A stretch of 64,000 nucleotides of DNA from Ichthyophis bannanicus (taxonomy: Eukaryota; Chordata; Amphibia; Gymnophiona; Ichthyophiidae), in assembly GCA_033557465.1 (NCBI GenBank), contig CM066031.1, forward strand, positions 1,069,914,444 to 1,069,978,443, read 5' to 3'. Of the stretch, positions 31,306 through 43,203 are shown in pieces. The notes under the pieces were generated by a model, which did no database searches, was not told where the DNA came from, and was given only the letters and a program-made list of their open reading frames with translations. Both the position numbers and the translations under genes were made by a program. Numbering within the stretch: position 1 is the first letter of the stretch; each line of letters starts with the position of its first letter.

Positions 31306-33477
31306 TAGTGGGTTTAAAAAATGTACAAAGTGCTCGGCCACAATTTCCATCACAGACACATATGAACGGTGTCTGAAATGTTTGGGTTCTGAGCATCAAC
31401 CCACTACCTGCTCTCCTGTAAACAAATGCCAGAGGGGCCTGCAAAATAGAGCCAGACAATATTGAACATTGTTTGCCTCGGACTCGCTTTTGGTGGCTTC
31501 CACGTCAGCGAAGGCCTCCACTTTCTTGCATGCATCGCAGGTATCCCTGAAGTCCAAGCATAAGGGTGAGTTCATATAATCAGTATCAGCATCACAGTCC
31601 GATACCAATGTTACAGGAAACTCTCATAAGCATTGAGACTCCCCACGGGGCGCCTCAGATGCTGACTGGCCAGCCAAACAGCCCCGGCGGGAGGATTCTT
31701 CCTCCAAAGCACAGGTGGAGCCCAGGACGCTCCTGAGGCATCGACCTCCGGAGACCTATCAGTGCCATGCTCTGGGATAGTGGCCCAAAGCCCCATTGCT
31801 GAATCTACCCAGACATCAGCATTCTGATTATTGAAAGAAGTTTGGCAGCACTCCTGGCAGCCTCGATACCAATATCATTGAGAGCACCTGGAGTGCAACT
31901 GTTGGTACCCATCCACCAGCTGGAAACTCAACCATCAGTACATGTACCAGAATTGATGCCACCAGAACCCTCAGCATTGACATCGATGCCTTCTCTGGCA
32001 CCAATCGATGCCAGTGTCGCTCAGCAACCTCAGACTAAGAAACTGCTGGATTCCAGCGTCCAAGGATACTTCAACTTCCTCTCGGACTCTGACTACACTT
32101 CAGCTGAGTGTGAGCAGGAATTACTCAGTTTCCCTGACCTTCCTGATGTCCCATTCGACTCATCTCCGCCTCATGAGCGGCGCCAATCCCCTCCAGAGGG
32201 CATGTTCTTTCAGGACTTCATCCAGGATATGGCAGCTAGTCTTTCCATCATAGTGTCATTGGAGAAGTTACCAAGGGCAGAGAAATTGGAAATTCTCCAA
32301 TACCCTCCGACACCCAAGGAAGCAGCTATCCTGCTGGTGCATCGCATCCTTCAAAATTTGATGCTCCACATGTGGGAGGCCCCACTCATGATGTCACCAA
32401 CCAGTAAAGACTGGGTACAATGTATGGGGTACCGGAATCTCTAGGTTTCCAGAAGCCTCAACTCCCACATCATTCAATGGTAGTGGAATCTGTGATGTAT
32501 CAAATAAAGAGTTCCAAAAAACACTCTTCGGTTCCTCTGGGGCAAGAGTCGAGAACATTCGATGCTTTTGCTTGACGCTGCTTCCAGGCATGCATGTTAG
32601 CATCCAGGATTAACTCCTAAATGCTCTATATTGGCTGTTCCTCAAAGATGTCAACGGGGATCTGGATGCTTTTACTCCTCTGATTACAGATAACAAGCGG
32701 AGTGCTTATCAGGCAGTCATCCAACATAGCCAAAATACAATCAAATTCCTCACAAGGGCATCTTTTGATGCCTTTGAATCGACTAGCAGGGCATCCTCTG
32801 TCTGCACTGGAACTCACAGGATGGCTTGTTTAAAGGCCTGAGATCTAGAACAATGGGTACATGATAAATTAGCCAACATTCCCTGTACAGGGGAGATTAT
32901 ATTTATTTATTTTATTTATTTGAGTGATTTTTATACTGCCATTTCGAGTAATCATAGTGGTTTACATACAGAACAGCTGAGATACATTGAACATTTTAAC
33001 AATCTAACAAGTAAGTGTGTATAAACAATTAAGCATATTTACATGATTCTTACAAATTTTAACTTATTTACAATTTTGTTGAATTAAGAAATCTTGGAAT
33101 AGTTTTAGAAACTGTTCATGGGTAGTAAAGAAGTAGGAGTAACATCTAGAGTGATAGTTTTGTAGTGAGGTTTGTGATAGTTGAGGTTGGTAAGGACTAG
33201 AGAGAAAAAGGACTGGAGAGAAAAACCAGGAGAGATTGAGACGGATGATCTCACCCTGAAACGTGTCTCCAGAAAAACTGCTGATCCCTCCAAGAACAAA
33301 TCATTTCCCAAAAAGGCTTTCTACCCAAAGAAGAAGTGCTATCCTTCTTATACACCACCTACACCCTATCATCCTCAGCAGCCTCAACAAAGGCAACAGG
33401 CTCCTTGCCAGCAGAAGAAGGCTAAGGCTGCAAAGCCTCAGCTTCCAGCGCAGCCCCAACCTGTGCCTGTCTTTTGA
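31306..33477 (+). pseudogene. DIRS gag (D3), interrupted
   Basis: The zinc-like motif reads FKKCTKCSATISITDTYERC then LKCLGSEHQPTTC (about 31314-31410). The central gag (31842-32444) contains DSDYTSAECEQELLSFPDLP, then EGMFFQDFIQDMAASL, KLEILQYPPTPKEAAILLVH and LMLHMWEAPLM. The C-terminal basic tail KKAFYPKKKCYPSYTPP with a proline/glutamine-rich end is at 33181-33477. A 333-bp insertion (32899-33231) separates the centre from the tail. Several frame changes are present. The central block is shared with D6 at 63280-63500. Confidence 0.75.
32899..33231 (-). mobile_element. L2-like LINE/SINE 3'-end fragment inserted in D3 gag
   Basis: It is flanked by the 6-bp direct repeat GAGATT (32893-32898 and 33232-33237). 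On the minus strand it ends in ...GTAAACCACTATGATTACTCGAAATGG-like sequence, a TATAAAAATCACT stretch and an AAATAAAATAAATAAATATA tail, the same style of end as the other L2-like tails. No tRNA head is visible. Confidence 0.7.
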
Positions 33478-33599
33478 TTCTTTCATGCAGAGCATCACCA
33501 ATCTGCCTCTGGGGGAACCCCAGCCCACCCATATAGCAGGCAGACTTTGCCATTTTGCCCACAGGTAGCACCTCATCACAACAGAGTAATGGGGATACT

Positions 33600-34555
33600 A
33601 CAAATTGTCCAAAGGGAGTACCATCTCCACTTCCAAACCTATTCCCCCACCAGATTCAAAGAGGAATACCATCCTCAACCACTCCAAAGTGCTGTACTAA
33701 ATGCAGAGGTGACTACCTTGTTGGCATAGGGTGCCATAGAATGAGTTCCACCTTCAGAACACTGGATGGGCTTCTACTCCCCTTACCTTCTCATCCGAAA
33801 GAAAGCAGGGGGAGTCAGACCCATTTTAGATATCACGGACTTAAACAAGTTCATGGTCTGAGAGAAATTCAAAATGATTTCTCTAGGAACTCTTCTGCTG
33901 TACCTCCAGCGACACGATTGGCTCTGCTCTCTGGACTTGAAGGAAGCATATATGCACATACCGATCTACCCATCTCACAGACAGTATCTGCACTTCATAT
34001 ATCAGACAGGTCACTATCAATATTGTGTTCTACCCTTCGGCCTCACCTCTGCCCCAAGGGTCTTTACAAAATGCATTGCTGCCTACTTACACACCTTGGG
34101 GATACATCTTCCCTTACTTAGACAATTGGCTGATAAGGGAAGAATCCCTCAGGAAGTAACAAATGCCATTCACTGTACCATAACAGTGCTCCAACATCTG
34201 GGCTTTGTCATAAACTTTCAGAAAGTCTCACCTCACTCCAACTCAAAACCTAGAGTTCATCAGAGCACTTCTAGACACCATATAGGCCAAGGCCTGCCTT
34301 CCTCATGGTCGGTGTTCCCACCTCATTGAGCTAGCAGAGACATGCAACAATAAACCCAAGTAACTGCTCGAGAGATGCTATGCCTCTTGGGTCACATGGC
34401 CTCCACTGTCCATGTCATCCCCTATGCTCACTTGCACATGTGTCCAGCACAGCGGACGCAGGCAATGGGGCGTTTCAGAGACAAGATCTCCATCACCTCT
34501 CACTTGATCAATTCACTGCAGTGCTCGTTGGGCCACCTTTTTGGATGCTTTCATC
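33600..34555 (+). pseudogene. DIRS reverse transcriptase (D3)
   Basis: A 151-codon frame (33874-34329) carries MISLGTLLLYLQRHDWLCSL then DLKEAYMHIPIYPSHRQYLHF, HYQYCVLPFGLTSAPRVFTKC and LQHLGFVINFQKVS. The catalytic block appears as YLDNWLIR (about 34117-34140) after a frame change, then GALLDTI-type residues and AKA. Upstream, FYSPYLLIRKKAGGVRPILD lies at about 33770-33835. The copy is non-functional but its motifs are clear. Confidence 0.8.
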
Positions 34556-35300
34556 TCAATGCACACTGATGACAGATGCATCCAAGCTAGGTTGGGGTGC
34601 CCATTTGAATGACCTGACCACTCAAGGGTTGTGGACACCACAGGACTCAGCTCAGCAATTCAGTCTCCTAGAACTATGAGCTCTCACCAATGCACTATGG
34701 GTTTTTCATCACCACCTGGCCGGTCAATCTGTCCTAATCAGAACGGACAACCAGGTTGCAATGATCTAAGTGAACAAGCAGGGAGGGACAGGATCACATC
34801 CCCTCTGCGATGAAATGACCCATCTCTGGACATTGGGCTTTGCACACCACATCCATCTCAGAGCGGTATATCTCCCAGGTGAGCTCAACGTGCTTGCGGA
34901 CAAGCTAAGCTGTATCCTTCATCTGCACGATATTCCAAACATGGAACTCTACTCATGGATCTCTTTGCTACTCTGCAGAACATGCAGCTTCTGCTCTTCT
35001 GTTCCAGGACCCCGTTAATACACCAACAGTCCTCGGACATGTTCCTTCTCCATTGGGGACAAAGATTGCCCTACACATTTCCATCCATACCACTGATACC
35101 CAAAATGCTTCTCAAGCTTCAGGCCGACAACGGCTCGATGATCCTCATAGCCCCCTTTTGGCCTCGCCAACCATGGTTTCCTCTGCTTCTACGTCTCACA
35201 GAGGCTCAACCATTCAACCTGGGATGTGCACACAATCTCCTCTCACAGAACAACGGGACACATCTCCATCCCAATCCTCACTCCCTACGACTAATGGTTT
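34556..35300 (+). pseudogene. DIRS RNase H and following conserved region (D3)
   Basis: RNase H residues are visible as LMTDASKLGWGAHLND (about 34567-34615), LLEL (about 34665), LIRTDNQVAM (about 34735-34765) with a stop after it, VNKQGGTGSHPLCDE, and LADKLS (about 34895). Next comes the region MDLFATLQNMQLLLFCSR, YTFPSIPLIPKMLLKLQAD and ILIAPFWPRQPWFPLLL (about 34955-35190), found at the same place in D1 and D2. Confidence 0.8.
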
Positions 35301-35309
35301 GGCTTCCGA

Positions 35310-36640
35310 AAGGGTAGTACTTGCTGACCTCGATCTTCCAGAGGAGTTCAAGGATATCCTTCTTGCTTCCTGCAAAGACTCAACTAGGCGCTCTTACGCC
35401 TTTAAATGGTGAAGGTTTGAATCCCGGTCCTCCACAAAGTACTTTGTTTGCCCAGTGGAGCCACTACTTCAGTATCCTCCACTTAGCTCTCTCAGGGTTA
35501 AAGCCTAACTCTGTCAGGATGCATCCTAGTGCTATAGCGGTAGCTCACGAGACTCGGGATGGGCGAGCTATTTACTTGCACCCTTTAGTGACATGCTTCA
35601 TGAGGGGTCTTCTTCTCTCAAAACCCCCCATTAAGCCACCCCCGGTGGCCTGGGATCTCAATGTGGTTTTGACTCAACTTCTCAAGCCACCCTTTGAACC
35701 TTTAGCCACCACTTCACTAAAGTTCCTCTCTTGGAAAGTAATCTTCCTCATTGCTCTCACTTCGGCTCGTCTAGTCGGTGAACTGCAAGCCCTTGTGGTA
35801 GATCTTCCCTATACTCATTTCTACCATGAGAAGGTGGTTCTCCATATGCACCCCCACTTCCTTCCAAAGGTGGTTTCTCTGTTTCATCTGAACTAATCTG
35901 TTATCCTACCAATTTTCTTCCCTAGACCACACGCATCTCAGGTTGAAGCAGCGCTGCATACTCTGGATTGCAAGCGAGTGCTGCCTTATTATTTGAACAG
36001 AACCAAAGATCACAGGAGGTCTCCTCAACTGTTCATTCCCTTTGATCCTAGTCACCTCAGGCTCCCAGTGACCAAGTATACCCTATCGAGGGAGGAGTAG
36101 CCTAGTGGTTGGGGCCAGGTACTTCAGGCCGGAAGGTCGGGGGTTAAAATCCCACTAGAGGACAGCAACCTTGGGCCGGAAGGACTGGGGTTTCTAGTCC
36201 CACAGATGCTTCTTGTGGTCTTGGGCAAGCCACTTAACCCTCCACTGCCCATGTTCCCTGTAAGTATTTAGTGTATGTGTCTCATATCCGCGCGTGTTAA
36301 ATGTATCCCCCAATTGTGTCATGACCGCTTTGATTGAAGGATAAGGCGGTATACAAAAACTGTCTAAATAAAAAATAAATAAATATCCACCTGGATAGTG
36401 GACTGCATCGCTTTTGCCTATGCTCAGGCAGGACTCTCCTTGGAGGGTCACGTTACTGCTCATAACATACGGGCAATGGCAACTTTGGTCACCATTCTCC
36501 GTTCAGTAAGCATTGAGGAGATCTGTCGAGCCACCTGGTCCTCAGTACACACCTTCATGACCCATTATTGCCTTAACAGAAACTCCCTTCGGGATGCTAT
36601 CTTTGGCCAGGCTGTTCACCAGCATCTTTTTGGGACTTAA
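35310..36640 (+). pseudogene. DIRS tyrosine recombinase (D3), split by a SINE
   Basis: The N-terminal domain is ILLASCKDSTRRSYAFKW (about 35355-35409). A long open stretch then has SGLKPNSVRMHPSAIAVAHE and LHPLVTCFMRGLL, LSWKVIFLIALTSARLVGELQA with the first catalytic arginine (about 35720-35790), HFLPKVVSLFHLN and HTLDCKRVLPYY. After the SINE the frame continues with VDCIAFAYAQAGLSLEGHVT, TAHNIRAMAT (H-x-x-R box, about 36450), then WSSVHTFMTHYCL with the nucleophilic tyrosine (about 36565). All catalytic residues can be read. The SINE, a stop near 35410 and a stop near 35896 disable it. Confidence 0.85.
36089..36388 (+). mobile_element. CORE-SINE with L2-like tail, inserted in D3 recombinase
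   Basis: The head AGTAGCCTAGTGGTTGGGGC and GGTCGGGGGTTAAAATCCCA correspond to tRNA A- and B-box promoter regions. The core is TGGTCTTGGGCAAGCCACTTAACC. The tail is ATAAGGCGGTATACAAAAAC and then AAATAAATAAATA. The flanking recombinase sequence (CCCTATC...TCCACCTGG) corresponds to uninterrupted CTCTATCCACTTGG in D2, so the insertion point is exact. TATC may be a short target duplication. The same subfamily is at 26708-27004. Confidence 0.85.
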
Positions 36641-36834
36641 ACTCAACTCCTACCCTCTGTCCACGACTTCTCAGGATACCAGGCTATCTTTGCAGAACCA
36701 TCCCTCATGAAACAGAGTCTGATGGCCCTTGAATGTTTCATTCTGTTTGGCTCCTACTAGGGGCTCCTTCCACTCTCCCTCATACCAGCCTGGTTCCTGG
36801 GAGCTAGTGAGGCCCATATGTGGTGACTGTATGT

Positions 36835-36895
36835 TGTTGGAGATAGCTTCACATGTAACAGGTGATCTCCGGGAATAGTAGGAATCAGTCTTCAC
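36835..36895. promoter_or_regulatory. Internal complementary region of D3
   Basis: Its complement reads the right outer end (CCGGAGATCACCTGTTACA) followed by the left outer end (GGAACAAGCAGG-like) of the element. It plays the same role as 20895-20985 in D2. Confidence 0.75.
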
Positions 36896-36959
36896 AACCT
36901 TTCCTAGGAGTTGTAGGGTATTTTCTTTTTTTTTCTCTATTTCTCAACTACAAACTCAA

Positions 36960-37116
36960 CGAGAGAAGTTGGAAAGGCAGAGGCTCAGGCGCAGTGTCTG
37001 TGTTGGACACTGGGAAGCATTCCCATGTGGGCTCCATTGGTGACATTCACCCACATGTGAAGAGTGATTCCTGCTGTTCTTGGAGATCACCTGTTACAGG
37101 TGAGTAACTACACTTC
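36960..37116 (-). repeat. Right inverted terminal repeat of D3
   Basis: It mirrors 30419-30620, with CCTGCTGTTCTTGGAGA (about 37070) corresponding to TCTCAAGGAACAAGCAGG. It has an additional outer tail to GAGTAACTACACTT. Confidence 0.85.
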
Positions 37117-39192
37117 ACCCACTGTCTTCTGTAGCTCAGGAGGATTCTCCCTTCCTTTGAGGCTGCCTCGATAATTTAAATTGCATCTTTCTCAGAAGGA
37201 TCTTATTGTCACATGCTGGAAACTTCTCAGCTGTTCCTTTGTACCTCAGCTGGTTGCTCCACTGAAAACTCCAGGAAGTTGTCAGATCCTACTTCTCTCT
37301 GCTGCTCTGGTTCAGCTCTGCATGTTGTCCCAATTACCTGAGAGAAGGGACAAAGAAACAGAACTCCCAGGAAAAGGAAAACCCCATTCAAAAATCTAAC
37401 TCTATACGATCACAGGGACGTTCTCCCTTGTTCAGAGCCAAAGCTATGACAGAGAGGTCTGGTCCCCAGTAGGAAGATTGTGTTCTAGCTTCTGATTGCT
37501 TGGTGGTAGTGTTTTGTTGCAGTGCGAGGTGGATTGCACCATGTTGTTGAGATTCTCAGTGCTCAGGGAAAACTGTGCACCTTGTCTTGTGTAGAAACAA
37601 TTGAACCAAGACAACGAGGTGCACAAGATGAAACGTAGATAGGAAAAAGCAGATTATTTAGTGCATGTGTACCAGAAGTTAAAAAGGTTCTAAAACAGTT
37701 GTAGGGACATGGACATTTGAATGGGATGGTTGGCCAATGGGACCATGTCTGACCGATTCTTTCCCTAGCACAGCTTCAGGAGTAGAGCAGGGGATTGAAA
37801 GTTTTCAAGTGCTCTTTCTAATTGATATGAGGTTTTTGATTGATAGATCTGGAAAATGATGTTATTTGTCGGTGATGGTGTTGACTTTGTGATTCGTCTG
37901 GCTGCCAGGGAACATGCCCAGGCACAAGGGGACAGCGCTAGTTCTCCTGAGCAGAGCTAACTGGATCATGACTGATTTTGGCAGTCCGCTGCATACATAA
38001 GAAGCAGTTGCCATGGTGACTGTAAGCAGCAGACTGCTTGGCCTCGCTCCTCATTTTGTTGCCATGGAGAACATAATCCACGAAGAATTTATCTTATTTT
38101 TCTTTATGGTTCAGATGTTTCTTTTAATATATTTTAACTTAAAAAATATATTTATGTATTTCTGCATTTCTGGAATGGATAATTATATTTAACATTTATA
38201 AAGTGCCAGTAATGTATTTTTACACTGTTCAAGATAATTATACAAACCAGTCCCTGTCACAAAGGACTTTCAATCTAAAGTATTATAATTAGTGTTACTT
38301 AATTGCAGATGAGTAAAGATGCACAGGAAGGTAGAGTCATTCTCAGAAGTTCACAAATGCGTGACAGAGCTGAGATTAGAATTTATAGCAAGTCATTGGC
38401 TGGCTTTAAATGAAAGACTGCCTCTTCTATGAATTTACTGCCCATTAGGTATAGAAAATGTCTCTGAAGAAAGGAAAATAGGAAACAGGAAGAAAGAAAC
38501 CAAGTGACATGGTTGTTCTAATAATTTCAAGATATGACTGTAACCATGCCTGTGTTTTTGAAAAGGCACTGCCCCCTACTGCTATATAGAGGAAATGTGT
38601 GGGTACAGGCAGTGGCAGCTCCTGTTGATTTCAGGGGAGCTTTTTGCAGTCAACTGGAATCTACTTCTGCACACAGGTGCCCATCACTTTTCCTCACTCG
38701 ACACAGACACTCCTCTAGAAAGCCCCGAGAAGCTGAAAGAGACTGTACACTTGGTACTTCCTATAGGGCAGTGATGATCTTCTTCCTTGTGGTGACCCAC
38801 CCTCCCGCTCCCCTTGTCACTAGTGCCCAGCTCCATTTCAAGAATAAAATGTTAAGATGCAACAAGAGGTTGCAATGTGAATTATTCAGTCATTAACTCT
38901 TGCGCATCACAAACACTGAATCAAGCTTTCATTTGGAAAGGTCAAAGGATGGAAGGGATGAAGGAGATCTAACAGTGTTTGCAGTCCCTTGCAGGAAAGT
39001 ATTCTTACATAGAACAATTTTCAAGGCTTTCTTGGTTATGTGCACAAATATCTGATGCAGAAAGTAATTGCGCCTTTTGTATGTGTGCACATTACACATG
39101 CTGATTTGTCTAGGTCATTTCTCTTTGAAAATCGGGTGCATAGGACATGCATGAAACATTCATGCATACTTCATCTCATAATGGTTTACTAC
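37117..39192. other. Intergenic sequence, mostly unrecognised
   Basis: No gene found. The stretch around 38190-38410 (CATTTATAAAGTGCC, CAGTCCCTGTCACAAAGGAC, TTTCAATCTAAAG) resembles ancient vertebrate interspersed repeats, but I cannot name the family. Confidence 0.4.
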
Positions 39193-39365
39193 AGGGCCCC
39201 CTAAACCTGTCCTGAGGACACCATAGCCAAAATGAATGTGCACGAGATCAGTTTGAATATACTTTGCATATAATATATGCAAACTTATCTCATGCATATT
39301 CATTGTGGATATCCTGTAAACCTGACTGACTATGGAGTCCCCTGTACAGGTTTGGGAAGCTCTAC
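39193..39365. mobile_element. hAT-type MITE
   Basis: It begins CAGGGCCCCCTAAACCTG and ends CAGGTTTGGGAAGCTCT, with an interior palindrome around TATGCAAACTTATCTCATGC. The layout is as in 29219-29413. The target duplication is not clear. Confidence 0.6.
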
Positions 39366-40069
39366 CTTACCAGGAGCTTGAGAGACCTGTTTAATCTGGG
39401 GTCCATGTGCAAATCATTTTTCCCACAAATGCAAAAATAGGAAAAACTCTCAGTTCACATAATTTGTTGAGATTTAAAAAAAATTAGGAAACATCTTTAA
39501 ATATATCAGGCCTATAGGGGAGCTGTAGTGTGTAAGGTAGAGGCAGGGACTAAAGGGAGATTGTGCAATATGTATAGTTTCTTCTCTATGGAAAAGCAAG
39601 ATAAGTCCTTTGTGATGGGTGATGTCATGGACAGAGATTTCCCAGCTCCTTCTAGAAGTTTTTAGAAAGCTCTTCACGCATGTGTACCAATTCCTGCCTG
39701 CCACTGCCACCGCCACCACCGCACCTGAAGCTCTCAGTCTCTTTTTTCTTTTTTTCCCCACGGAGCTGACCACATGATTTTCTAGCACTATATGTGTCGC
39801 CATCGATTTTGACTAATTTTTGATGTTTTTTGTCATCGAGTAAATACTATTCTTTTTCCTTCCTATTGCTACATTTTTTTTCTTGTATTTCTTAGTTTTC
39901 TTTAGTCTGTTTTTTTTTTGCTGTTTTGTAAGTTTGTTTCTTTTTTTTTTTCATTTTGCATTGCATAGGCCACATTTTAGGTCTGAGGCTCTCCTAGTCA
40001 TGTTCATATTTTTTTTCCTTCATACTATTAAAAATTTAATTTCACTTTGGCTATTTTTTTCCATCTGAT

Positions 40070-41000
40070 ACTTTCCAGAGACGTGCCAGATAATTTAAGA
40101 AGTACACCCATACAGGATCATGTCCTCCAGAGACACTCATAAACGGCACCTGCAATGTCTGGAGCCAGCCTATAACCCCTCTTTTGTCATTTGTCTTTTC
40201 AGATGACAAAATGAAGGTTGAAGGGCCTTGAGGAGAAGCACAGTCAAATTTTTGGCATTGAGAAGATTGGTCCATTGGCATTTGCACTGGTAGCATCAGT
40301 TTCCATAAACCCAGGAGCTACAGTGGATGCTAGGTAGTCTCCGGATCAGTCCCTTACCGATTCTGCCCCAATAGGGCTTTGACACTGACCCATGTCTGAC
40401 CATTATTGGTATACAGTGAATTGTGGGCAAAATGCTTCCTGAAACATCGGAGCCCATCGGTGCACTAGCACTCACAGAGGAGGTCAGAATCCCATACAAT
40501 GTGGAAGTCTGCCCAGGCAGTGCTCACGCCTTGTGTGGTATCCTACCAGTTCTTCATGGACATGCATTTGCAGAACACTATGCACAGCCTAGAGGAATTT
40601 GCTTTGTTTCTCCCTCCAGAGAAGGTCTCTCAATTCTGCTCCATAGTGAGACAAGAGGAGTGTGGAAAACATATGGTCTGAGTGACACATATTTTTGGTA
40701 TGCTATTGAGAGCCTCTGCAATGAGTATTGGTGCCTGGAGACTCTCATGGCTCTGCTCCTCAGTCCAATGTGCAGGAGCAAATTGCTGATGTGCCATAGC
40801 ATGGAGAGGATCTCTTTGGAGACAAAGTTCAAGAGGCTGGAACAATGATCAAGTAGCATAATGACACCTCATGAACCCTCTTCAAGCCCATGACTGACAC
40901 AGTCTCCTCTTCCAGGACGTTCCAGAGTGGAGGGCGGAGGAGGTCCTGCTACTCGCTCAGGCATAGGTATCCTCCTCCTCCACGACATTACCAATTAAAG
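40070..41000 (+). pseudogene. DIRS gag relic (D4)
   Basis: Very decayed. RDTHKRHLQCLEPA (about 40130-40165) corresponds to the second half of the gag zinc motif. Further similarity is visible only by position between the left end and the reverse transcriptase. No frame is open for more than about 140 codons. Confidence 0.45.
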
Positions 41001-41017
41001 CAGGTCCCTCACTTCCA

Positions 41018-41291
41018 TATAAGAACAATAAGATATGCCATACTGGGTCAGACCAAAGGTCAATTGAGCCTAATATCCTGTTTCCAATAGTGGCCAATTT
41101 AGGTCACAAGTACCTGTCAGGTTCCCAGAAGATAGACAAATTCCATGCTGTTTAATCCAGGGGTAAGCAATGGATTTCCTAGTCCACTTTAAAAATGGTT
41201 TATGGATTTTTCCTCCAGGACTTGTCCTAACCTCTGTTAATCCCAGCTACACAATAGCTTTTACTACATCTTCCAGCAACAAGTTCCAGAG
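41018..41291 (-). mobile_element. CR1 LINE 3' end
   Basis: Read on the minus strand it ends TTGGCCACTATTGGAAACAGG, then GGTCTGACCCAGTATGGCATATCTTATTGTTCTTATAT. This is the typical CR1 3' UTR end, also found in sense at 63170-63243. The inner part (CTCTGGAACTTGTTGCTGG, AAGATGTAGTAAAAGC) is the CR1 coding end and 3' UTR. It is about 270 bp and strongly 5'-truncated. Confidence 0.85.
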
Positions 41292-41629
41292 GCCCAGCTG
41301 GCTTCCCAGCCAAAAACAAGGGATGGGGTTTTGACTGACTCGTCAAGAACATAGCCAATCTATTACTCCTGGAGTTGGATACACTCCCTGTTGGAGAGAG
41401 GCTCACTGTTTTTGCAGACCCATGGCCCACCATAACCCTCGACAGCTGGGTATTTATAATAGTCTGCTTCGGCTACCAATTACATCTATTTGTACTCCCT
41501 CCAAATTTTTCCCTGAGACATCATTTCCTTGTTCCTGAGCATCAGGAGCTACTTTCACAGGAAATCTCTGCCCTTTGCATGGCCAATGCAATGGAGCTCA
41601 TATCAGTGAAAAGGAAGAACAAGGGTTTT

Positions 41630-42728
41630 TAACTTCAGGTGCTTTCTGGTCTCAAAGAAAACAGGGGGATTCTGTCCTATCCTTGATCTGAACACGTTTC
41701 TCATATTGGAAAAGTTTAGAATACTTTCCTTTAGCACCCTGTTTATGTTCTACAGAATGTCTTCACCCACATCCAGATACATCCCAGTCACAGGAAGTAT
41801 CACAGATTTGTTATAGGGGAAACACCATTTCCAGTCCTGCATTCTGCTCTCTGGCCTTCTGTCTGCTCCTTGAGTTTTCATCAAATGCCTCACATTTGTT
41901 GTACTATATCTATGCACTCTGGAGATGTACATGTTTCCCTACTTTGATGATTGGCTTGTCAAGAGCACCACTCAAGAAGGAGTTCAAAGAATCTATATGC
42001 ATTACCTTTAGGTGCTGGAGCTACTAGGATTCATCATCAACTATCCCAAGTTCAGTTTAACCCCATCATGTCAACTGGAATTCATTGGAGCCCTGTTAGA
42101 CATGACTGTGGCGAAAGCCTTTCTGCCACATGACCAGCTCACTTGTACAGCAGGTGGGGGAAGTTCAAAAGAGTCAGCAGGTATCAGCGAGAATCATGTT
42201 GAGAATGTTGGGCCACGTGACTTCCACGGTTCTTGTCACTGCTAATGGCTTTCACACCTAGGGTTTATGGTCCGCCCAGGAGAGTCTCGATCAAATCACG
42301 TTTCTGGAACTGAGAGCTATTTTGAATGCTCTAAGGACTTTCTGAGATTGGTTTGTCAATCAAATTCTCATGATTCAAACAGACAATAAGACTGCCATGT
42401 TCTATATCAATAAGCAGGGAGGGACAGACTCATACCTCCTATGTTGGGAGACCGTCAGATTGTGGAACTTTGACTTCTCTCAAGGGGTGACGCTCAGAAC
42501 CATATAAATGGTAGGAGAAAGCAACACACTGGCAGGTAAGCTGAGTCAAGTGCTTCATCCACACAAATGGACTTTGGAAGGGGAGGTACCATGGACTATC
42601 TTTCGAGAGTGAGGCATTCTCTTGCTAGACCTCTTTGCCACTCTCCAAAACAAGTAAGTCCCTCAACTTTGCTCCAGGGTAGGATCAGACAGCAAACTAG
42701 CCTTTGACACTTTCCTCCTCTATGGGGG
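41630..42728 (+). pseudogene. DIRS reverse transcriptase and RNase H relic (D4)
   Basis: Recognisable blocks are CFLVSKKTGGFCPILDLN (about 41640-41695), EKFRILSF, MFPYFDDWLVKS (degraded YLDDW, about 41930-41965), LELLGFIINYPKFSLTPSCQ with LEFIGALLDMTVAKAFLP (about 42012-42125), LRAILNAL (about 42310), QTDNKTAMFYINKQGGTDSY (about 42378-42440) and LLDLFATLQN (about 42625-42655). Stops and frame changes are frequent. Confidence 0.75.
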
Positions 42729-42778
42729 GAGAACACAAGAAGCAAGAGTCGTAGATAGGTGGAACAGGTTTTATTGAT

Positions 42779-42814
42779 TCCCTACGCGTTTCGGCCGTAG
42801 CCTTCTTCAGGGGG
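42779..42814 (-). ncRNA. Hammerhead-ribozyme-like motif 2 (left arm)
   Basis: On the minus strand the order is CCC, CTGAAGA (42804-42810 complement), an extra A, GGC-TACG-GCC, GAAA, CGCG, TA, GGG. It is the mirror copy of 46097-46132. Confidence 0.45.
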
Positions 42815-43203
42815 CACACAGCTAAACAAAATAACATACAATATAAAATATAAAATTATAAAAATATGAAATAATAATAAATCAGTAAAATGGTTAAAAA
42901 CATATGATAAAACAAAATAAAATAATAAAAGGACCAAGGTGTAGAAATGTTCATAAAAATTATAAAAAGTGATATAAACATGTATAATATGAACAAATTT
43001 AAATATATAAAACCAAAGCGCAGGGTGGAAAGAAATCAGATGAATATGCTTAATCAGACATACAAATTTGTGCGTAGGACAGGCTACATGATATATACCA
43101 AATATATGGGTGAGAACAATGTATCTATTAAAAGACATAATTTAAAAAGTTTTGTTAAAAAATATATATATATGTAAAACATCTACAACCTTATACATAA
43201 CAC

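Larger units (their letters stand above)
30419..37116 (+). mobile_element. DIRS1-like retrotransposon, copy D3 (terminally complete, with three later insertions)
   Basis: It starts CTCAAGGAACAAGCAGG and ends GTGAGTAACTACACTT, with inverted terminal repeats, gag, reverse transcriptase, RNase H, tyrosine recombinase and an internal complementary region (about 36835-36895). Three younger insertions enlarge it: a GC-rich element (about 30781-31305), an LINE/SINE tail fragment (32899-33231) and a CORE-SINE (36089-36388). Without them the element would be near 5.5 kb. Frames are broken but this is the best-preserved recombinase in the window. Confidence 0.9.

Noticed and set aside
30768..31308. Overlapping long frames on both strands near the D3 gag leader
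   Set aside because: The segment is an inserted GC-rich repeat (copy C), and frames are open on both strands for compositional reasons.
36089..36170. tRNA gene
   Set aside because: A- and B-box sequences are present but there is no complete cloverleaf, and the segment continues into a SINE core and LINE tail.
42782..43138. Hydrophobic 118-codon frame conserved in both arms (also 45769-46129)
   Set aside because: Conservation is due to the inverted repeat. The AT-rich sequence gives an F/Y/I-rich frame without a known domain, and the two copies differ by frameshift.
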